DNA from: Bog-756 sp963727955
Lineage (GTDB): Bacteria > Actinomycetota > Acidimicrobiia > Acidimicrobiales > RAAP-2
Reading direction: 5' to 3'
Length of the DNA stretch: 64,000 nt
Assembly: GCA_963727955.1 (NCBI GenBank)
Contig: CAVSII010000007.1
Location: 186,001-250,000 of the forward strand
Position 1 is the stretch's first letter, and each line of letters begins with the position of its first letter. The position numbers were made by a program, and so were the translations under genes. Shown here one piece after another: positions 43,087 through 52,185 of this stretch. The notes under the pieces were generated by a model. It had not been told where the DNA came from. It ran no database searches and saw only the letters and a program-made list of their open reading frames with translations.

Positions 43087-43467
43087 TCACCCGCTTCCGT
43101 AGGGCCGGGTTATGACCTCCAGAAGGTGGTCGTCGGGATCTTTGAAGTAGATGCCCCGTCCCCCATCGGCCCTGCTGACCTCTCCACGCTCGCGCAGGCC
43201 GGGGTCAGCCCAGTATTGGATGTCACGCTGGCGGATTCGACCGAAGATCTCATCGAATTCGTTCTCACTGATCAGAAATGCGTAGTGCTGGGGGCTGATG
43301 ACGCCGTCCATCTCGTGATAGTCGATGGAGACGTCATTGGAAAGCTCTACGACGAGGAAGGGTCCGAACGGAGTTGGTGGATCGAGACCGAGAATGTCCG
43401 CCAGGAACTCCGCCGATTCTCTCTTGTCGCGACACCAGGCGATCGTGTGGTTAAGGCGAACGGTCAT
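43087..43467 (-). CDS. VOC family protein (dioxygenase-like)
   Basis: A 126-residue VOC protein from ATG 43467 (GAAGGAG about 10 bases upstream). VRLNHTIAWCRDKRESAEFL starts with the metal-ligand His, HYAFLISENEFDEIFGRI provides the second, and YFKDPDDHLLEVITRPY the final Glu. All three ligands look present, so metal-dependent chemistry (isomerase, lyase or dioxygenase) is possible. Substrate unknown. Confidence 0.85.
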   Translation of the reverse strand: MTVRLNHTIAWCRDKRESAEFLADILGLDPPTPFGPFLVVELSNDVSIDYHEMDGVISPQHYAFLISENEFDEIFGRIRQRDIQYWADPGLRERGEVSRADGGRGIYFKDPDDHLLEVITRPYGSG

Positions 43468-43646
43468 GCCACAAGACTCCTTCATTTCCAGCCGCCAGAC
43501 TGTCGTACGATCGTATCGTCAGCCCAGTTGGTGGACACGCAGGTCTGCCGGCGAGGTCTCCAGGTGGCCCGACCTGATCGACAAGTCGTTCTCCGAGTTC
43601 GGTGTCGAGCGAGTCATGGGGGGCCGGGTACTACCCTGAGGTCGTA

Positions 43647-45107
43647 GTGTCCCCTCCGTTCCTGTCCCGGAGACAGTTCCTGGGCTCCGCTGCCGTAGCG
43701 GCCGCAGTTGTAGCCGGTGGTTGCACAACCGCGCCGCGCCCGGAGCCGGCGACGTCGGGGCGGGTCATCGTGGTGGGCGCCGGCCTCTCCGGTCTCACTG
43801 CCGCGCTGGCGCTCCGCGGCGGGGGCTGGGAAGTGACGGTGCTCGAAGCCCGGAGTCGGGTCGGTGGCCGCGTTCACACGCTCTACAGCCCCTTTACCGA
43901 AGGTTTGCACGTCGAGGCCGGCGGCGAGTCCATCGACGACAACCATGTACAGATGCAGGCGCTGGCCCGTCACTACCGCCTGGCGCTGGCCCACAGGCCG
44001 GCGGACAAATTGCAGGATGCGGCGGTGTACAGGGCCGGAAGACGCACTGTTCTCGAGGCCCTTTCCGTCGCCGACCCGAAGGCGCTGACCGGATACGTGG
44101 CCTTCGGCGACGCCCTCCTCGAGCTGGCTGGAGACCTGGACCCCGCCCACCCTGAACGTGCGCCCCAGGCGGAACTGTGGGACAGGCGATCGCTTCAGGA
44201 CTTTGCCGCCACCCAGACACTCGACCCCAACGCTGAGCTCCTGGTTCAGACCGACTACCGGGGCAACTACAACGCCCAACTCGACCAGGTGTCACTCCTC
44301 TTTGTGCTCCAACAATCTGTTGTTGATCAGGCTCTGCCGGAATCAGGTGTGGAGACCATGCGGATCGCCGGGGGGAACAGCACGCTTCCTGAAGCAATGG
44401 CGCGCGACCTCGGAGCTGCCGTGCGACTCAATTCACCGGTGACCACAGTCGAACAGTACGGGTGGGGCGTCCGGGTGAATGCCGGGAGGGGAGGTGCCAA
44501 GCCGTTGGACGCCGCCCATCTCGTTTTGGCCGCCCCGCCGCCGGCTCTCCGCGCCGTCACCTTCGTCCCCCCGCTTTCGCCCAGCGTGACGGCGATGATC
44601 AACGAGCTCGATCTGGGCCATGCATTGAAGGTGTCGACACAGTTTGAGCGGCGGTTCTGGCTGTCCGAGGGATTGTCGGGTTTCACCATCACCGACCTAC
44701 CCTTCGGCACCGGCTGGGACGCTACCGACTCCATGCCGGGTGGCGCCGAACGTCCCGGAGTGCTCACCCAGTTCGTTACCGGGGACGCCGCCCGTTCTGG
44801 TGCCGCTCTTGGTGCTCTGAACCGAATAGCCTCGTACCAGAAGCAGCTCGGTATCGTCTACCCCGAGGGGACGCCGGACAAGAGCGACATCGCCACCACG
44901 ATGGCCTGGTCGGACGAGCGCTACACCGGAGGCGGCTACGCCGTGTACGCCCCGGGCCAGCTGACCCGGTTCTGGCCGATCGTGCGCCAGGCTCACGGCG
45001 CAATCTGGTTCGCCGGCGAACACACCGAAACCCTGGCGGGGTACATGGAGAGTGCCGTCCGGTCCGGTCACCGGGTGGCCGCCGCTATCGGCCCGGCCCC
45101 CCGCTGA
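43647..45107 (+). CDS. Tat-exported flavin amine oxidase lipoprotein
   Basis: A 486-residue FAD enzyme of the monoamine oxidase/polyamine oxidase family. GTG 43647 (GAGG five bases upstream) gives a twin-arginine signal SRRQFLGSAAVAAAVVAGGC, with Cys26 as a likely lipidation site. The FAD fold is VIVVGAGLSGLTAALALRGG and LEARSRVGGRVHTLYS; the end WFAGEHTETLAGYMESAVRS is the family C-terminal FAD motif. So it acts outside the membrane on an amine, folded before export. Substrate unknown; divergent or overlapping regulators absent. Confidence 0.9.
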   Translation: MSPPFLSRRQFLGSAAVAAAVVAGGCTTAPRPEPATSGRVIVVGAGLSGLTAALALRGGGWEVTVLEARSRVGGRVHTLYSPFTEGLHVEAGGESIDDNHVQMQALARHYRLALAHRPADKLQDAAVYRAGRRTVLEALSVADPKALTGYVAFGDALLELAGDLDPAHPERAPQAELWDRRSLQDFAATQTLDPNAELLVQTDYRGNYNAQLDQVSLLFVLQQSVVDQALPESGVETMRIAGGNSTLPEAMARDLGAAVRLNSPVTTVEQYGWGVRVNAGRGGAKPLDAAHLVLAAPPPALRAVTFVPPLSPSVTAMINELDLGHALKVSTQFERRFWLSEGLSGFTITDLPFGTGWDATDSMPGGAERPGVLTQFVTGDAARSGAALGALNRIASYQKQLGIVYPEGTPDKSDIATTMAWSDERYTGGGYAVYAPGQLTRFWPIVRQAHGAIWFAGEHTETLAGYMESAVRSGHRVAAAIGPAPR

Positions 45108-45132
45108 ACGGAGGATGGCGCTCGATCGCCGA

Positions 45133-46560
45133 TCAGCCGGTACTCCCTGAAGCCGCCGGTCGGCGCAGCAGGGCCAGAGCGGGCACGATGCCGATCACGG
45201 CGATGCCGGCGATGACCCACCAGGCGTGGCGAAAGGCGTCGAGCTCCCCGGCGCCCCGGTGGGTGGCGGTACCCAGTACGGCCACCAGGATGGCCACTCC
45301 CAGGGCCAGTCCCGTCTGACGGATCATGTTGACGACGCCCGACCCGGTGGCGAACGACGCCGACGGCAGGGAGGACGATGCCGTTGCCATCATGGTGGGA
45401 AGGGTCAGACCGACCCCGATACCGGTCAGGAGCATCCCGCCCAGTACGCCCGTGACGTAGTTCGGACTGACGGTAACGGCCAGGGCCCACCACCCCACAC
45501 CAGCGCTGAAGGCCAGGCTGCCCAGGCTGATCACCAGCGCAGGTCCGTAGCGGGCAATGAGCCTTCCGGCGACCACAAACGACATCAGAGGCACCATCAG
45601 CGGTCCGGGGGCGATACCGAGGCCGGCGCGTAGAGCTGACCAGCCCCAGACCTCCTGTTCCCACAGGACGATGGAGAGCAACATTGCGCCGAAGGCTGCC
45701 GAAAAGAAGATAGCGACGAGCGACGAACCGGTGAACGGGAGGGATCGGAAGAGAGTTGGGTCGATGAGAGGGTTCCGACTGGTCACGCAGTGAAGCACAA
45801 AGAGAGCGATCAGTACGATGGCGGCGGCGATGGTGGCCACGATGGCGGGGGAGGTCCAACCCCAGTCACTCCCTTCGACGATGCCGAAGGTCAGGAGGCC
45901 GACACCGGCAGTGGCCAGCACCACTCCCAGGGGATCAGGCGGTTTGGTCTTATGACCGGGGATGTGGGGGAGACGGCGCCAGCCCACAACCAGCGCGACG
46001 ATCCCGATCGGCACGTTGACCAGGAAGACCCACCGCCAGTTGGCCGCCACCAGGAGCCCACCCACCACAGGTCCGATGGCGGCCGCCATCCCGCCGGTCG
46101 CCGTCCACGCCCGCACGGCCCCGTGCCGGCGCTCCGGCGGGTAAGAGGCGAGGACCAGTCCCAAGGAGGTGGGGGTGAGGAGGGCGGCCCCCGCCGCCTG
46201 GACGAGACGGAAGCCGATCAACATTCCCACGCTGGTGGAGGCGGCGCAGGCCGCCGAGGCCGCCGTAAAGATGGCCACGCCGAGGAGGAAGCCACGATCG
46301 CGCCGGTAACGGTCGGCTAACCGACCGAAGAAGACGAGCAGCGAGGCGTAGACGATGGCGTAGCCGTTGAGCACCCAGGACAGCTGACCCAGATCGGACG
46401 CTCCCAGGTCCCGGGCGATCTGGGGGAGGGCCACATTGACGATGAACAGGTCGAGGCTGGCCAGCACCACGCCGGCACAGACGATGATGAGGACCTGCCG
46501 CGGTGAGGACTTCTCCTGACCCACCGGCGGGGCCTCTCCGAGGAGCGTGGATCCCGTCAT
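45133..46560 (-). CDS. MFS transporter, DHA2 (EmrB/QacA) family, 14 TM
   Basis: A 475-residue exporter with about 14 hydrophobic segments. QVLIIVCAGVVLASLDLFIV and NVALPQIARDLG are the DHA2 opening, LADRYRRDRGFLLGVAIF is the loop 2-3 motif, and GGMAAAIGPVVGGLLVAANW and RWVFLVNVPIG the central motif C. ATG 46560 is the start. The family expels drugs and dyes using the proton gradient. Divergent from a thioesterase gene. Confidence 0.9.
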   Translation of the reverse strand: MTGSTLLGEAPPVGQEKSSPRQVLIIVCAGVVLASLDLFIVNVALPQIARDLGASDLGQLSWVLNGYAIVYASLLVFFGRLADRYRRDRGFLLGVAIFTAASAACAASTSVGMLIGFRLVQAAGAALLTPTSLGLVLASYPPERRHGAVRAWTATGGMAAAIGPVVGGLLVAANWRWVFLVNVPIGIVALVVGWRRLPHIPGHKTKPPDPLGVVLATAGVGLLTFGIVEGSDWGWTSPAIVATIAAAIVLIALFVLHCVTSRNPLIDPTLFRSLPFTGSSLVAIFFSAAFGAMLLSIVLWEQEVWGWSALRAGLGIAPGPLMVPLMSFVVAGRLIARYGPALVISLGSLAFSAGVGWWALAVTVSPNYVTGVLGGMLLTGIGVGLTLPTMMATASSSLPSASFATGSGVVNMIRQTGLALGVAILVAVLGTATHRGAGELDAFRHAWWVIAGIAVIGIVPALALLRRPAASGSTG

Positions 46561-46614
46561 GAAACGGACTCTATCGGATTGCGTTCTATTAAACAACCCA
46601 CTAGTGTTCCGCCG

Positions 46615-47445
46615 ATGGGTCAGGACCGATTGGCCAGCGTGAAGCCGTCCTCCTTTGCCAAGGTAACGGAGGTGACCGCCGGTGTCGCCGGACACTTCGA
46701 TGGCGTGGTCGATGCCGAGTGGACCATTGGCGGCAAGCCCAATGGCGGCTATCTGCTGGCCATGATGGGGCGGGCGGCCACGGCGGTGACTGCCCATCAA
46801 CATGTGATCGCCGCCAGTGCTCACTACCTGCATTCGCCGGATCCCGGCCCGGTGTCCATCGAGACGGAGCTGTTGCGGGGCGGACGATCGGCCAGCCAGG
46901 TTCGTAGCCGAATGAGCCAGGGCGGGGACGCCTGTGTCGAGGCCCTGGTGACGACCAGCCGACTCGATGCCGACTCCCAGCCCTACTGGGAACAGGGCCT
47001 CCCGGCCAGGACCAGCGTCGCTTTCGAAGAGTGTGAGCCCTTCGAGCCACACACGCCCAACGGGATGCGGGTGGCGATCATGGAGCAGATCGACATAAGA
47101 CTCGAGCCCGGATCACTCGGCTTCACCACCGGCCATCCGAAGGGTGTCGGCGAGTTGCGGGGTTGGTTGGAGCTTCCCTCCGGCCAAGCGTTCGACCCGA
47201 TCTCGCTCCTGTTCGCTGTCGACGCCTTTCCCCCCGCCACCTTCGACATCGAGTTCTCGGGGTGGGTGCCGACCCTGGAGTTGACCGTCTACGTGCGCGC
47301 CCTGCCTGCCCCCGGCCCGGTGCGGGTCTTGCAGCGGGCACAACTGATCGATGCGCAGCGGGTGGACGAGTCGTGCTTCGTCTGGGACCACACCGGTCGT
47401 CTGGTCGCCCAAGGGGTCCAGCTGGCCGGCATACGCCTCGGGTAA
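46615..47445 (+). CDS. TesB-like acyl-CoA thioesterase
   Basis: A 276-residue double-hotdog thioesterase. DGVVDAEWTIGGKPNGGYLL ends the first strand/helix pair with the 'PNGGYL' family segment, SAHYLHSPDPGPVSIETEL is the strand that precedes the interface, and CFVWDHTGRLVAQGVQLAGI the last strand ('D..G.L.A.....'). ATG 46615 is the family-like start; the frame is open from 46579. A weak leader suggests near-leaderless translation. Would hydrolyse medium or long acyl-CoA. Confidence 0.8.
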   Translation: MGQDRLASVKPSSFAKVTEVTAGVAGHFDGVVDAEWTIGGKPNGGYLLAMMGRAATAVTAHQHVIAASAHYLHSPDPGPVSIETELLRGGRSASQVRSRMSQGGDACVEALVTTSRLDADSQPYWEQGLPARTSVAFEECEPFEPHTPNGMRVAIMEQIDIRLEPGSLGFTTGHPKGVGELRGWLELPSGQAFDPISLLFAVDAFPPATFDIEFSGWVPTLELTVYVRALPAPGPVRVLQRAQLIDAQRVDESCFVWDHTGRLVAQGVQLAGIRLG

Positions 47446-47488
47446 GGCCCGGGTGGGACTCGGCCGTCAGGTGGACAACCGTCTCCCT

Positions 47489-47827
47489 TCAGCCCACGTC
47501 CCGCGCTTCCTCGATGGTCAGCTCGGCAGAGGGATCGGCTTCGAGTCGATCGTCGGGAATGGGTGAGCCGCTTCGGACCGACAGGCCGTAGGTTCCGGCA
47601 GCCAGACGCTGCTCCGCTCTACCGATGGCCGCCAGACGGGCCTCGAGCTCAGCCGTCACCGATTGGTCGGTTCCCTCCTCCGTGAGAGGCTCCGCTGAAT
47701 CGAACATGTCTCCGGACTGATCGGCCGCCGTTCGGTCAGCGCTGCCACTGGCCCTCGTGTCGGCCAGCAGCTGCTCGGTTCGGAGGCGGTCTGCGCGCAG
47801 TAGCTCCTGGGCCTTGGCCTGATCCAC
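47489..47827 (-). CDS. TraR/DksA-like protein without the zinc finger
   Basis: A 112-residue protein. A long helical N-terminus (VDQAKAQELLRADRLRTEQL) leads to AIGRAEQRLAAGTYGLSVRS then GSPIPDDRLEADPSAE, the DksA/TraR C-terminal pattern. The Cys of 'GTYG.C..C' are replaced (GLSVRSG), as in a common actinobacterial group that lacks the zinc site. GTG 47827 with AGG six bases upstream. Such proteins bind RNA polymerase through the secondary channel or have lost that role. Confidence 0.8.
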   Translation of the reverse strand: MDQAKAQELLRADRLRTEQLLADTRASGSADRTAADQSGDMFDSAEPLTEEGTDQSVTAELEARLAAIGRAEQRLAAGTYGLSVRSGSPIPDDRLEADPSAELTIEEARDVG

Positions 47828-47943
47828 TTCTGACCTCACTTCTAACGGGTGACTCGACTTCTGACGAGTGACTCGTCGGAATGTTACAGACAGAACGACA
47901 CCGTCACTGCTCTGGCCGATCGCTCCCTGGACGCTCTGGCTGA

Positions 47944-48465
47944 CTAATCCTCGGTCTGGATCAGTTCCTTGGCTGCTTCTTGGACGGCGGAATCCAGATC
48001 GCGGGGGCTCACGTCGAGGTTCTTGACGATCCATCGTTCGGCCGAGAACTCACTGGTCTGCAAGGTCTGCTCGAGCTTGTTCTCGCCGACCACCACCAGC
48101 GCAGCGTGTCCGGCATCGATGGTCTCGCCCAGCTCCTTGAAATCCGAGCGGGACATACCCCGCCACAGATGGCCGGACACCCCACCGATTGCCGCGCCCA
48201 CCAGCACGGTACCGATCAAGGCGGGAGGAAACAGAAGACCGACAAGGGCACCGGCGGCGGCGCCACCCCACCCGGCGTGCCGGGTGGCCATCTCATCCTT
48301 CTCGATGTGGATCCTTCCTGATTCGTCCTTGGCCACCACCGCCGCATCGAAGGTCCCGACCGCCCCGGCCTTGTGGAGCTCCTCGATGAGGTCGGAGTCG
48401 GCGCGTGCCGCCTCCTCGCTCGGATACGTGCCTATGAAGACAAAGATGTTCTCCGGCATGGCCAT
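47944..48465 (-). CDS. DUF1269 (membrane-associated stress-type) protein
   Basis: A 173-residue protein with the DUF1269 layout: an alpha/beta start (FVFIGTYPSEEAARADSDLI), a glycine-rich hydrophobic middle (GGAAAGALVGLLFPPALIGT then VLVGAAIGGVSGHLW) and the DFKELGETIDAGHAALVVVG segment that defines the family. The middle forms a helical hairpin in or on the membrane. ATG 48465, AGGGG upstream. Role unclear, often in stress gene sets. Confidence 0.8.
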   Translation of the reverse strand: MAMPENIFVFIGTYPSEEAARADSDLIEELHKAGAVGTFDAAVVAKDESGRIHIEKDEMATRHAGWGGAAAGALVGLLFPPALIGTVLVGAAIGGVSGHLWRGMSRSDFKELGETIDAGHAALVVVGENKLEQTLQTSEFSAERWIVKNLDVSPRDLDSAVQEAAKELIQTED

Positions 48466-48572
48466 GTCGTGATACCCCTTCTTCGGTTGACGGAGGGTCG
48501 CAATCGACCGCTCTGCCTTGACCGAGGCTACGCCCTCTAGCTGTACATCGCCGCCCGCCGGGGCCGCATCGG

Positions 48573-50057
48573 TCAGCCTGAGCCGGACGATGCAGCCTGG
48601 GCCAGTTCTGGAACGAACTGGGCGGCATTGACCGTACCGACGCCGGATGCGAGGTCGTAACCACGGCGAGCGGTGAACCCGGGAACGGTGTGGAGTGTGC
48701 CGCCGTAGCGGAAGGTGACCGTGTTGTTTCCGGAGGTCACGTCAGCGATGCCGGGGTCTCCCGCCCGCGCCATGGCGTAGAGCGCGGGGTTTATGAGACC
48801 GAGCGGATGGCCGGCCATCTGATCGGCGAGGGCCACCACCCCGGCAAAGAGAGGGGTGGCTTCGCTGGTACCGCATGTGGGGAACCAGCCGGCCTGGCCG
48901 GGGAAGCCCTGGTACACATCGACGGCGCCATTGCATGCCGCACTCATGGAGATGTCGGGCACGCCGCGTTGTATGCCCACCACACTCTTGACCGGGTTCT
49001 GGTAGTCCGGTCGGGGAAAGACGACGGAAAGGCCGCCCCCCCCGGCAAGCGGACTGGGCCCATTCTTTCCTGTGATGTACTTCTGTGTGGGCGTGTTGTA
49101 CGTGTCGTTCCACACGGTGGCTGGTGCGGTCACCTGCCCGTTGTCGGCGAGATGGAGCTGTGTGCCACCCACGCCGGTCACCAGAGGATCGCTGTCGGGC
49201 CACGACGTAACCGGAAAGTCGTAGTACTTTCCGTGTTGGTTGACGTCGGCGGCGCCGCTGTCACCCGAGGCAGCGAGCACAGTGATGCCGCTTTGGGCGG
49301 CGTCCACGTAGGCACCCCGCAGAGCAAGCAAGGAAGCCTGCGAAGGGAAGGTCTGCTCGGTGGCGCCGAAGCTCTGACTGATCACACCGCCCAAGTGGTT
49401 GGCAACGACGTACTTCTCCGCCGTTTCGATCTGAGGGAAGCCGCTCGTGCCCTCGTTCTCGTTTTTCGGTGTCTCTACCAACAGGATGTTGGCATCGGGC
49501 GCCATCACATGGGAGTACTCGATATCCAGGTCCGTTTCACCGGCCCAACCTTCCCTAAGGCCGTCGGCCACGTACGGTGGAATGGCACCCGAAGGCTGGA
49601 TCACCTTGAAGGATGGCGGCGCGGGGATTCCAAAAGCATGGTCGAACACGGCGAGGTCGCTGGCCGCAGTAGGGGATCCGAAGGCGTCCACAATGACGAT
49701 GGTCTGGCCCTTCCCGTCGATCCCCTGGTCGAAGAGGGGCTGTAGGTCGTAGGCCGATTGGATCTGGAACGGCTGGTAACAGGCGACTCCATAGTTGCTC
49801 AGACATTCAGCGGTGGTCGGTGGTCCCTGGCCCCTGGTGGTCAGGGCCTTGGGAGTACCCGACCCCAGGTAGACCTCGTCCGGTGAGATTCTGACCACAC
49901 TGGACAAGGACGGGTTGCCCGATGGTGACGTGGCGGACCCACCCAGGACCATCGGGCCGGTGGCGGCCAGGAGCACCAGGATCGTCACCGTGGCCAGTAC
50001 CGGCGGTCCCCCCCGGCTGCCCGCCCTGCCCGCCCTGCCCCTCTGAGGCTTCCCCAT
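48573..50057 (-). CDS. Sedolisin (S53) peptidase lacking the usual prodomain
   Basis: A 494-residue secreted protease. Signal-anchor PVLATVTILVLLAATGPMVL near the N-terminus. The S53 catalytic pair Glu/Asp is in GWAGETDLDIEYSHVMAP, the oxyanion Asp in LAASGDSGAADV, the Ser in FPTCGTSEATPLFAG, and a Ca-site loop near GYDLASGVGTVNA. Kumamolisin-like proteins have a ~150-200 residue activation domain before this; here only ~75 residues (SPDEVYLGSGTPKALTT) separate the leader from the catalytic domain. So it is either pre-active or trimmed. Start ATG 50057; the frame is open to 50147. Confidence 0.85.
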   Translation of the reverse strand: MGKPQRGRAGRAGSRGGPPVLATVTILVLLAATGPMVLGGSATSPSGNPSLSSVVRISPDEVYLGSGTPKALTTRGQGPPTTAECLSNYGVACYQPFQIQSAYDLQPLFDQGIDGKGQTIVIVDAFGSPTAASDLAVFDHAFGIPAPPSFKVIQPSGAIPPYVADGLREGWAGETDLDIEYSHVMAPDANILLVETPKNENEGTSGFPQIETAEKYVVANHLGGVISQSFGATEQTFPSQASLLALRGAYVDAAQSGITVLAASGDSGAADVNQHGKYYDFPVTSWPDSDPLVTGVGGTQLHLADNGQVTAPATVWNDTYNTPTQKYITGKNGPSPLAGGGGLSVVFPRPDYQNPVKSVVGIQRGVPDISMSAACNGAVDVYQGFPGQAGWFPTCGTSEATPLFAGVVALADQMAGHPLGLINPALYAMARAGDPGIADVTSGNNTVTFRYGGTLHTVPGFTARRGYDLASGVGTVNAAQFVPELAQAASSGSG

Positions 50058-50356
50058 CCTCGAAAAGTAGCCGAGAGCCGAGGCGACGGCGAACCGGTTG
50101 CGCCTGGCGGGCAATGCCTGGGTCCGTCCCCGGCGTGAACCGGCCAATCCGATCAGGATGGTTCGATTCGCCGGCGAAACGCTGCCACTGTCATCCCGGC
50201 CACTCTACGGTTGGGGATTCCACCGCGCCTGAATACGGCCTATCAGGGAATTCGATGATCACCCTGTCCCAATGTCCCGGTGGTGGGTGCATCCTTTGCC
50301 CCAGGTCATTGCGCACGAGGCAAGGCGAAGAACTCAGGGATGCGGCTCATCGATGG

Positions 50357-51112
50357 TCAATCTGTGACGGGGGCGACGATGTCATAGGGCACCGCATCCT
50401 GTGTGCACAGCGTTCCGGTCAGCTTTGCCACCTTCAGCCCGGAGCCGGCCGGGCATGCCGTGTCGTTGTTCGGGTTGGCGGACGTTCCCCCAGGTAGGTA
50501 GGAGTAGGGCACACAGGTTGCGACACCGTTGGTCTCGCCGAAGTAATAACCAGCCGACGGGCACTTCCCTGTCGGGAAATCGATGGCTGCCCAGGAGATG
50601 ACCGTCGCCTGCGAAGAAAGTGGCACGTTCGACGAGGCGCACGATCCTCCCGGTGCCGAGCAGGTGTTTGGGCCGGGCGGAACCGGGGTCACGATGCCGG
50701 TCTCGTTGCCGCACTGCACGGGACCCATAGTCATGAAAGAACCTGCCGGGCAAGCTGTGTTGTTGTTGGAGTCTGAAGCCGTTCCGCCGACCAGGTAGGC
50801 GTACGGGACGCACTCGCCTGCTGCTTGGTTCGCTGGGGACGAGAGGTAGAGACTGGTAGAGCAGGTGTAATCGGACGGAATCGGCAGCGTCTCAAGGTTG
50901 ACGGGCGGAAGCGTCTGCTTCGTCGTCGTGGTCGCCGTCGTCGTGGTCGTCGTGGTCGTCGTGGTCGTCGTGGTGGTTGTTGTTGTCGTGGCCACGGTTG
51001 TGGTTGTGGTTGTGGTTGTGGTTACGGGACTGGCCGCTGGTGAGCTGCCGCAGCCGGCAATGCCCAGGACTGTGGCGGCAAACACGACCGGAGCGAGCAC
51101 CCTTCGCTTCAC
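50357..51112 (-). CDS. Poly-threonine stalk lipoprotein
   Basis: A 251-residue lipoprotein from GTG 51112 (VKRRVLAPVVFAATVLGIAGC: lipobox IAGC). A threonine-rich stalk of about 45 residues with few other residues follows. The outer part has two similar units, each 'CVPYAYLVGG....NNNTACPAGS' and 'CVPYSYLPGG....NNDTACPAGS', with conserved Cys (likely disulfides). No known family. The stalk resembles glycosylated Thr linkers of surface proteins. A repeat-unit DNA tract encodes it (separate entry). Confidence 0.75.
   Translation of the reverse strand: MKRRVLAPVVFAATVLGIAGCGSSPAASPVTTTTTTTTTVATTTTTTTTTTTTTTTTTTATTTTKQTLPPVNLETLPIPSDYTCSTSLYLSSPANQAAGECVPYAYLVGGTASDSNNNTACPAGSFMTMGPVQCGNETGIVTPVPPGPNTCSAPGGSCASSNVPLSSQATVISWAAIDFPTGKCPSAGYYFGETNGVATCVPYSYLPGGTSANPNNDTACPAGSGLKVAKLTGTLCTQDAVPYDIVAPVTD
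50921..51024 (-). repeat. Simple-sequence repeat encoding poly-Thr
   Basis: On the plus strand this reads as GTCGTG and GTGGTT hexamers (e.g. GTCGTGGTCGTCGTGG, GGTTGTGGTTGTGG), which on the coding strand are ACC/ACG/ACA codons. All units are multiples of three, so slippage would change stalk length without shifting the frame. Confidence 0.9.
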
Positions 51113-51255
51113 GAAAAGATTGTCGCGCCGCGGTTCTCCTGGCTTCCAGGGCTGTCCCTTCGGTGCGGTTGGAAGGCCGTCTGTTCCGAGTCCCTCCCTG
51201 CGCTTAAGCCCACGGTCCGATGTGCACCAGGCGGCGACGGTCCCGGTCGTCGGAG

Positions 51256-51720
51256 TCAGGTGTCGGCAACACCGAGTCTCCGGCGAAAGCCGGCGACCGT
51301 AACTTCGACAACCCGGTCGTGCCCCCATTGCAGGAGGGGACGACCGATCCGGCTGGCGAGTCGCATGGCCGGCTGCTGCATCTCCACCGCCCAGGCCACC
51401 TCCGCCCAGGTTCGTTCGCCATCCTCACCAAGGCGGAGGTGGGCGTGACCGGTGAGGTCCCCGCCGACAGTGGCATCGATGGCGTGGGGACGCTCACAGC
51501 GGACCAGCTCGACCCGCAGTCGCATGCGGTAGGGCAGGGGCGGGGTGACGACGCCGTAGAGCACCGACCCGGCCGACAGACCGGCGCCCTCGATCCGGAG
51601 CTCGGTGAGCCACGGCCACCACTCTTCGAACTTGTCGGTCTGCTCGATGCGCTCCCACAGCTGCTCAGGGGTCAGGTCGAAGGCGTAGCCGTGCCGGTAG
51701 GTGATCACGGGAGCCCGCAC
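51256..51720 (-). CDS. SRPBCC (START-like) protein
   Basis: A 154-residue protein of the polyketide-cyclase/START-like fold. ITYRHGYAFDLTPEQLWERI is the opening strand-helix, WPWLTELRIEGAGLSAGSVL the pocket region, and a C-terminal helix (MRLASRIGRPLLQWGHDRVV) lies over the cavity, all typical. GTG 51720 starts it. Binds a hydrophobic ligand; no enzyme motif. Confidence 0.8.
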   Translation of the reverse strand: MRAPVITYRHGYAFDLTPEQLWERIEQTDKFEEWWPWLTELRIEGAGLSAGSVLYGVVTPPLPYRMRLRVELVRCERPHAIDATVGGDLTGHAHLRLGEDGERTWAEVAWAVEMQQPAMRLASRIGRPLLQWGHDRVVEVTVAGFRRRLGVADT

Positions 51721-52185
51721 GCCTACAGGGTACGGTCCACAGTCGGGACCTTGTCCGTCGCCATCCGGTCAGGAGTGGGGAGCCGGCCACAAAGGCAAGT
51801 GGAGAGCCGGCCACACAGCCAACGGCCCGGCCTCGTGGAACAGGCTGAAGTCGGTACCACCGGCTTTGCTGTTGTGCGATGTGTTGTCCGCCACCGCCGG
51901 CGAGTTGGCACTTGCCGATGGTCGAGCCGGCGAACAGGGTGTAGCCCGGGAGGCTGCCGATGGCGTGCTCGGCGGGCATCGGTTCCGAACGCTCCAGCCC
52001 CCGCGGCCGACGCCGGCCACAGGCTCGACCACGGACTCGATCACACAGGCTGGTGGGCCAGGCGACAGCCGATCATCCACGCGCTACTGTGCCCGGAGCT
52101 AGCTCGGCGGCGTTCTCCGCACCGAGCGGGCCAGGCACACATTGGCGGCTCGGCTTTGGCGGGCCATGACAGGTAGGGGGAGTTC
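51721..52185. other. Intergenic region, no gene supported
   Basis: About 465 bases between SRPBCC (minus) and the secreted protein (plus). Contains AGTGG-GAGCCGGCCACA-type sequence twice at about 51775-51815, otherwise nothing I can identify. GGGGGAG before 52186 is the ribosome binding site of the next gene. Confidence 0.45.
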
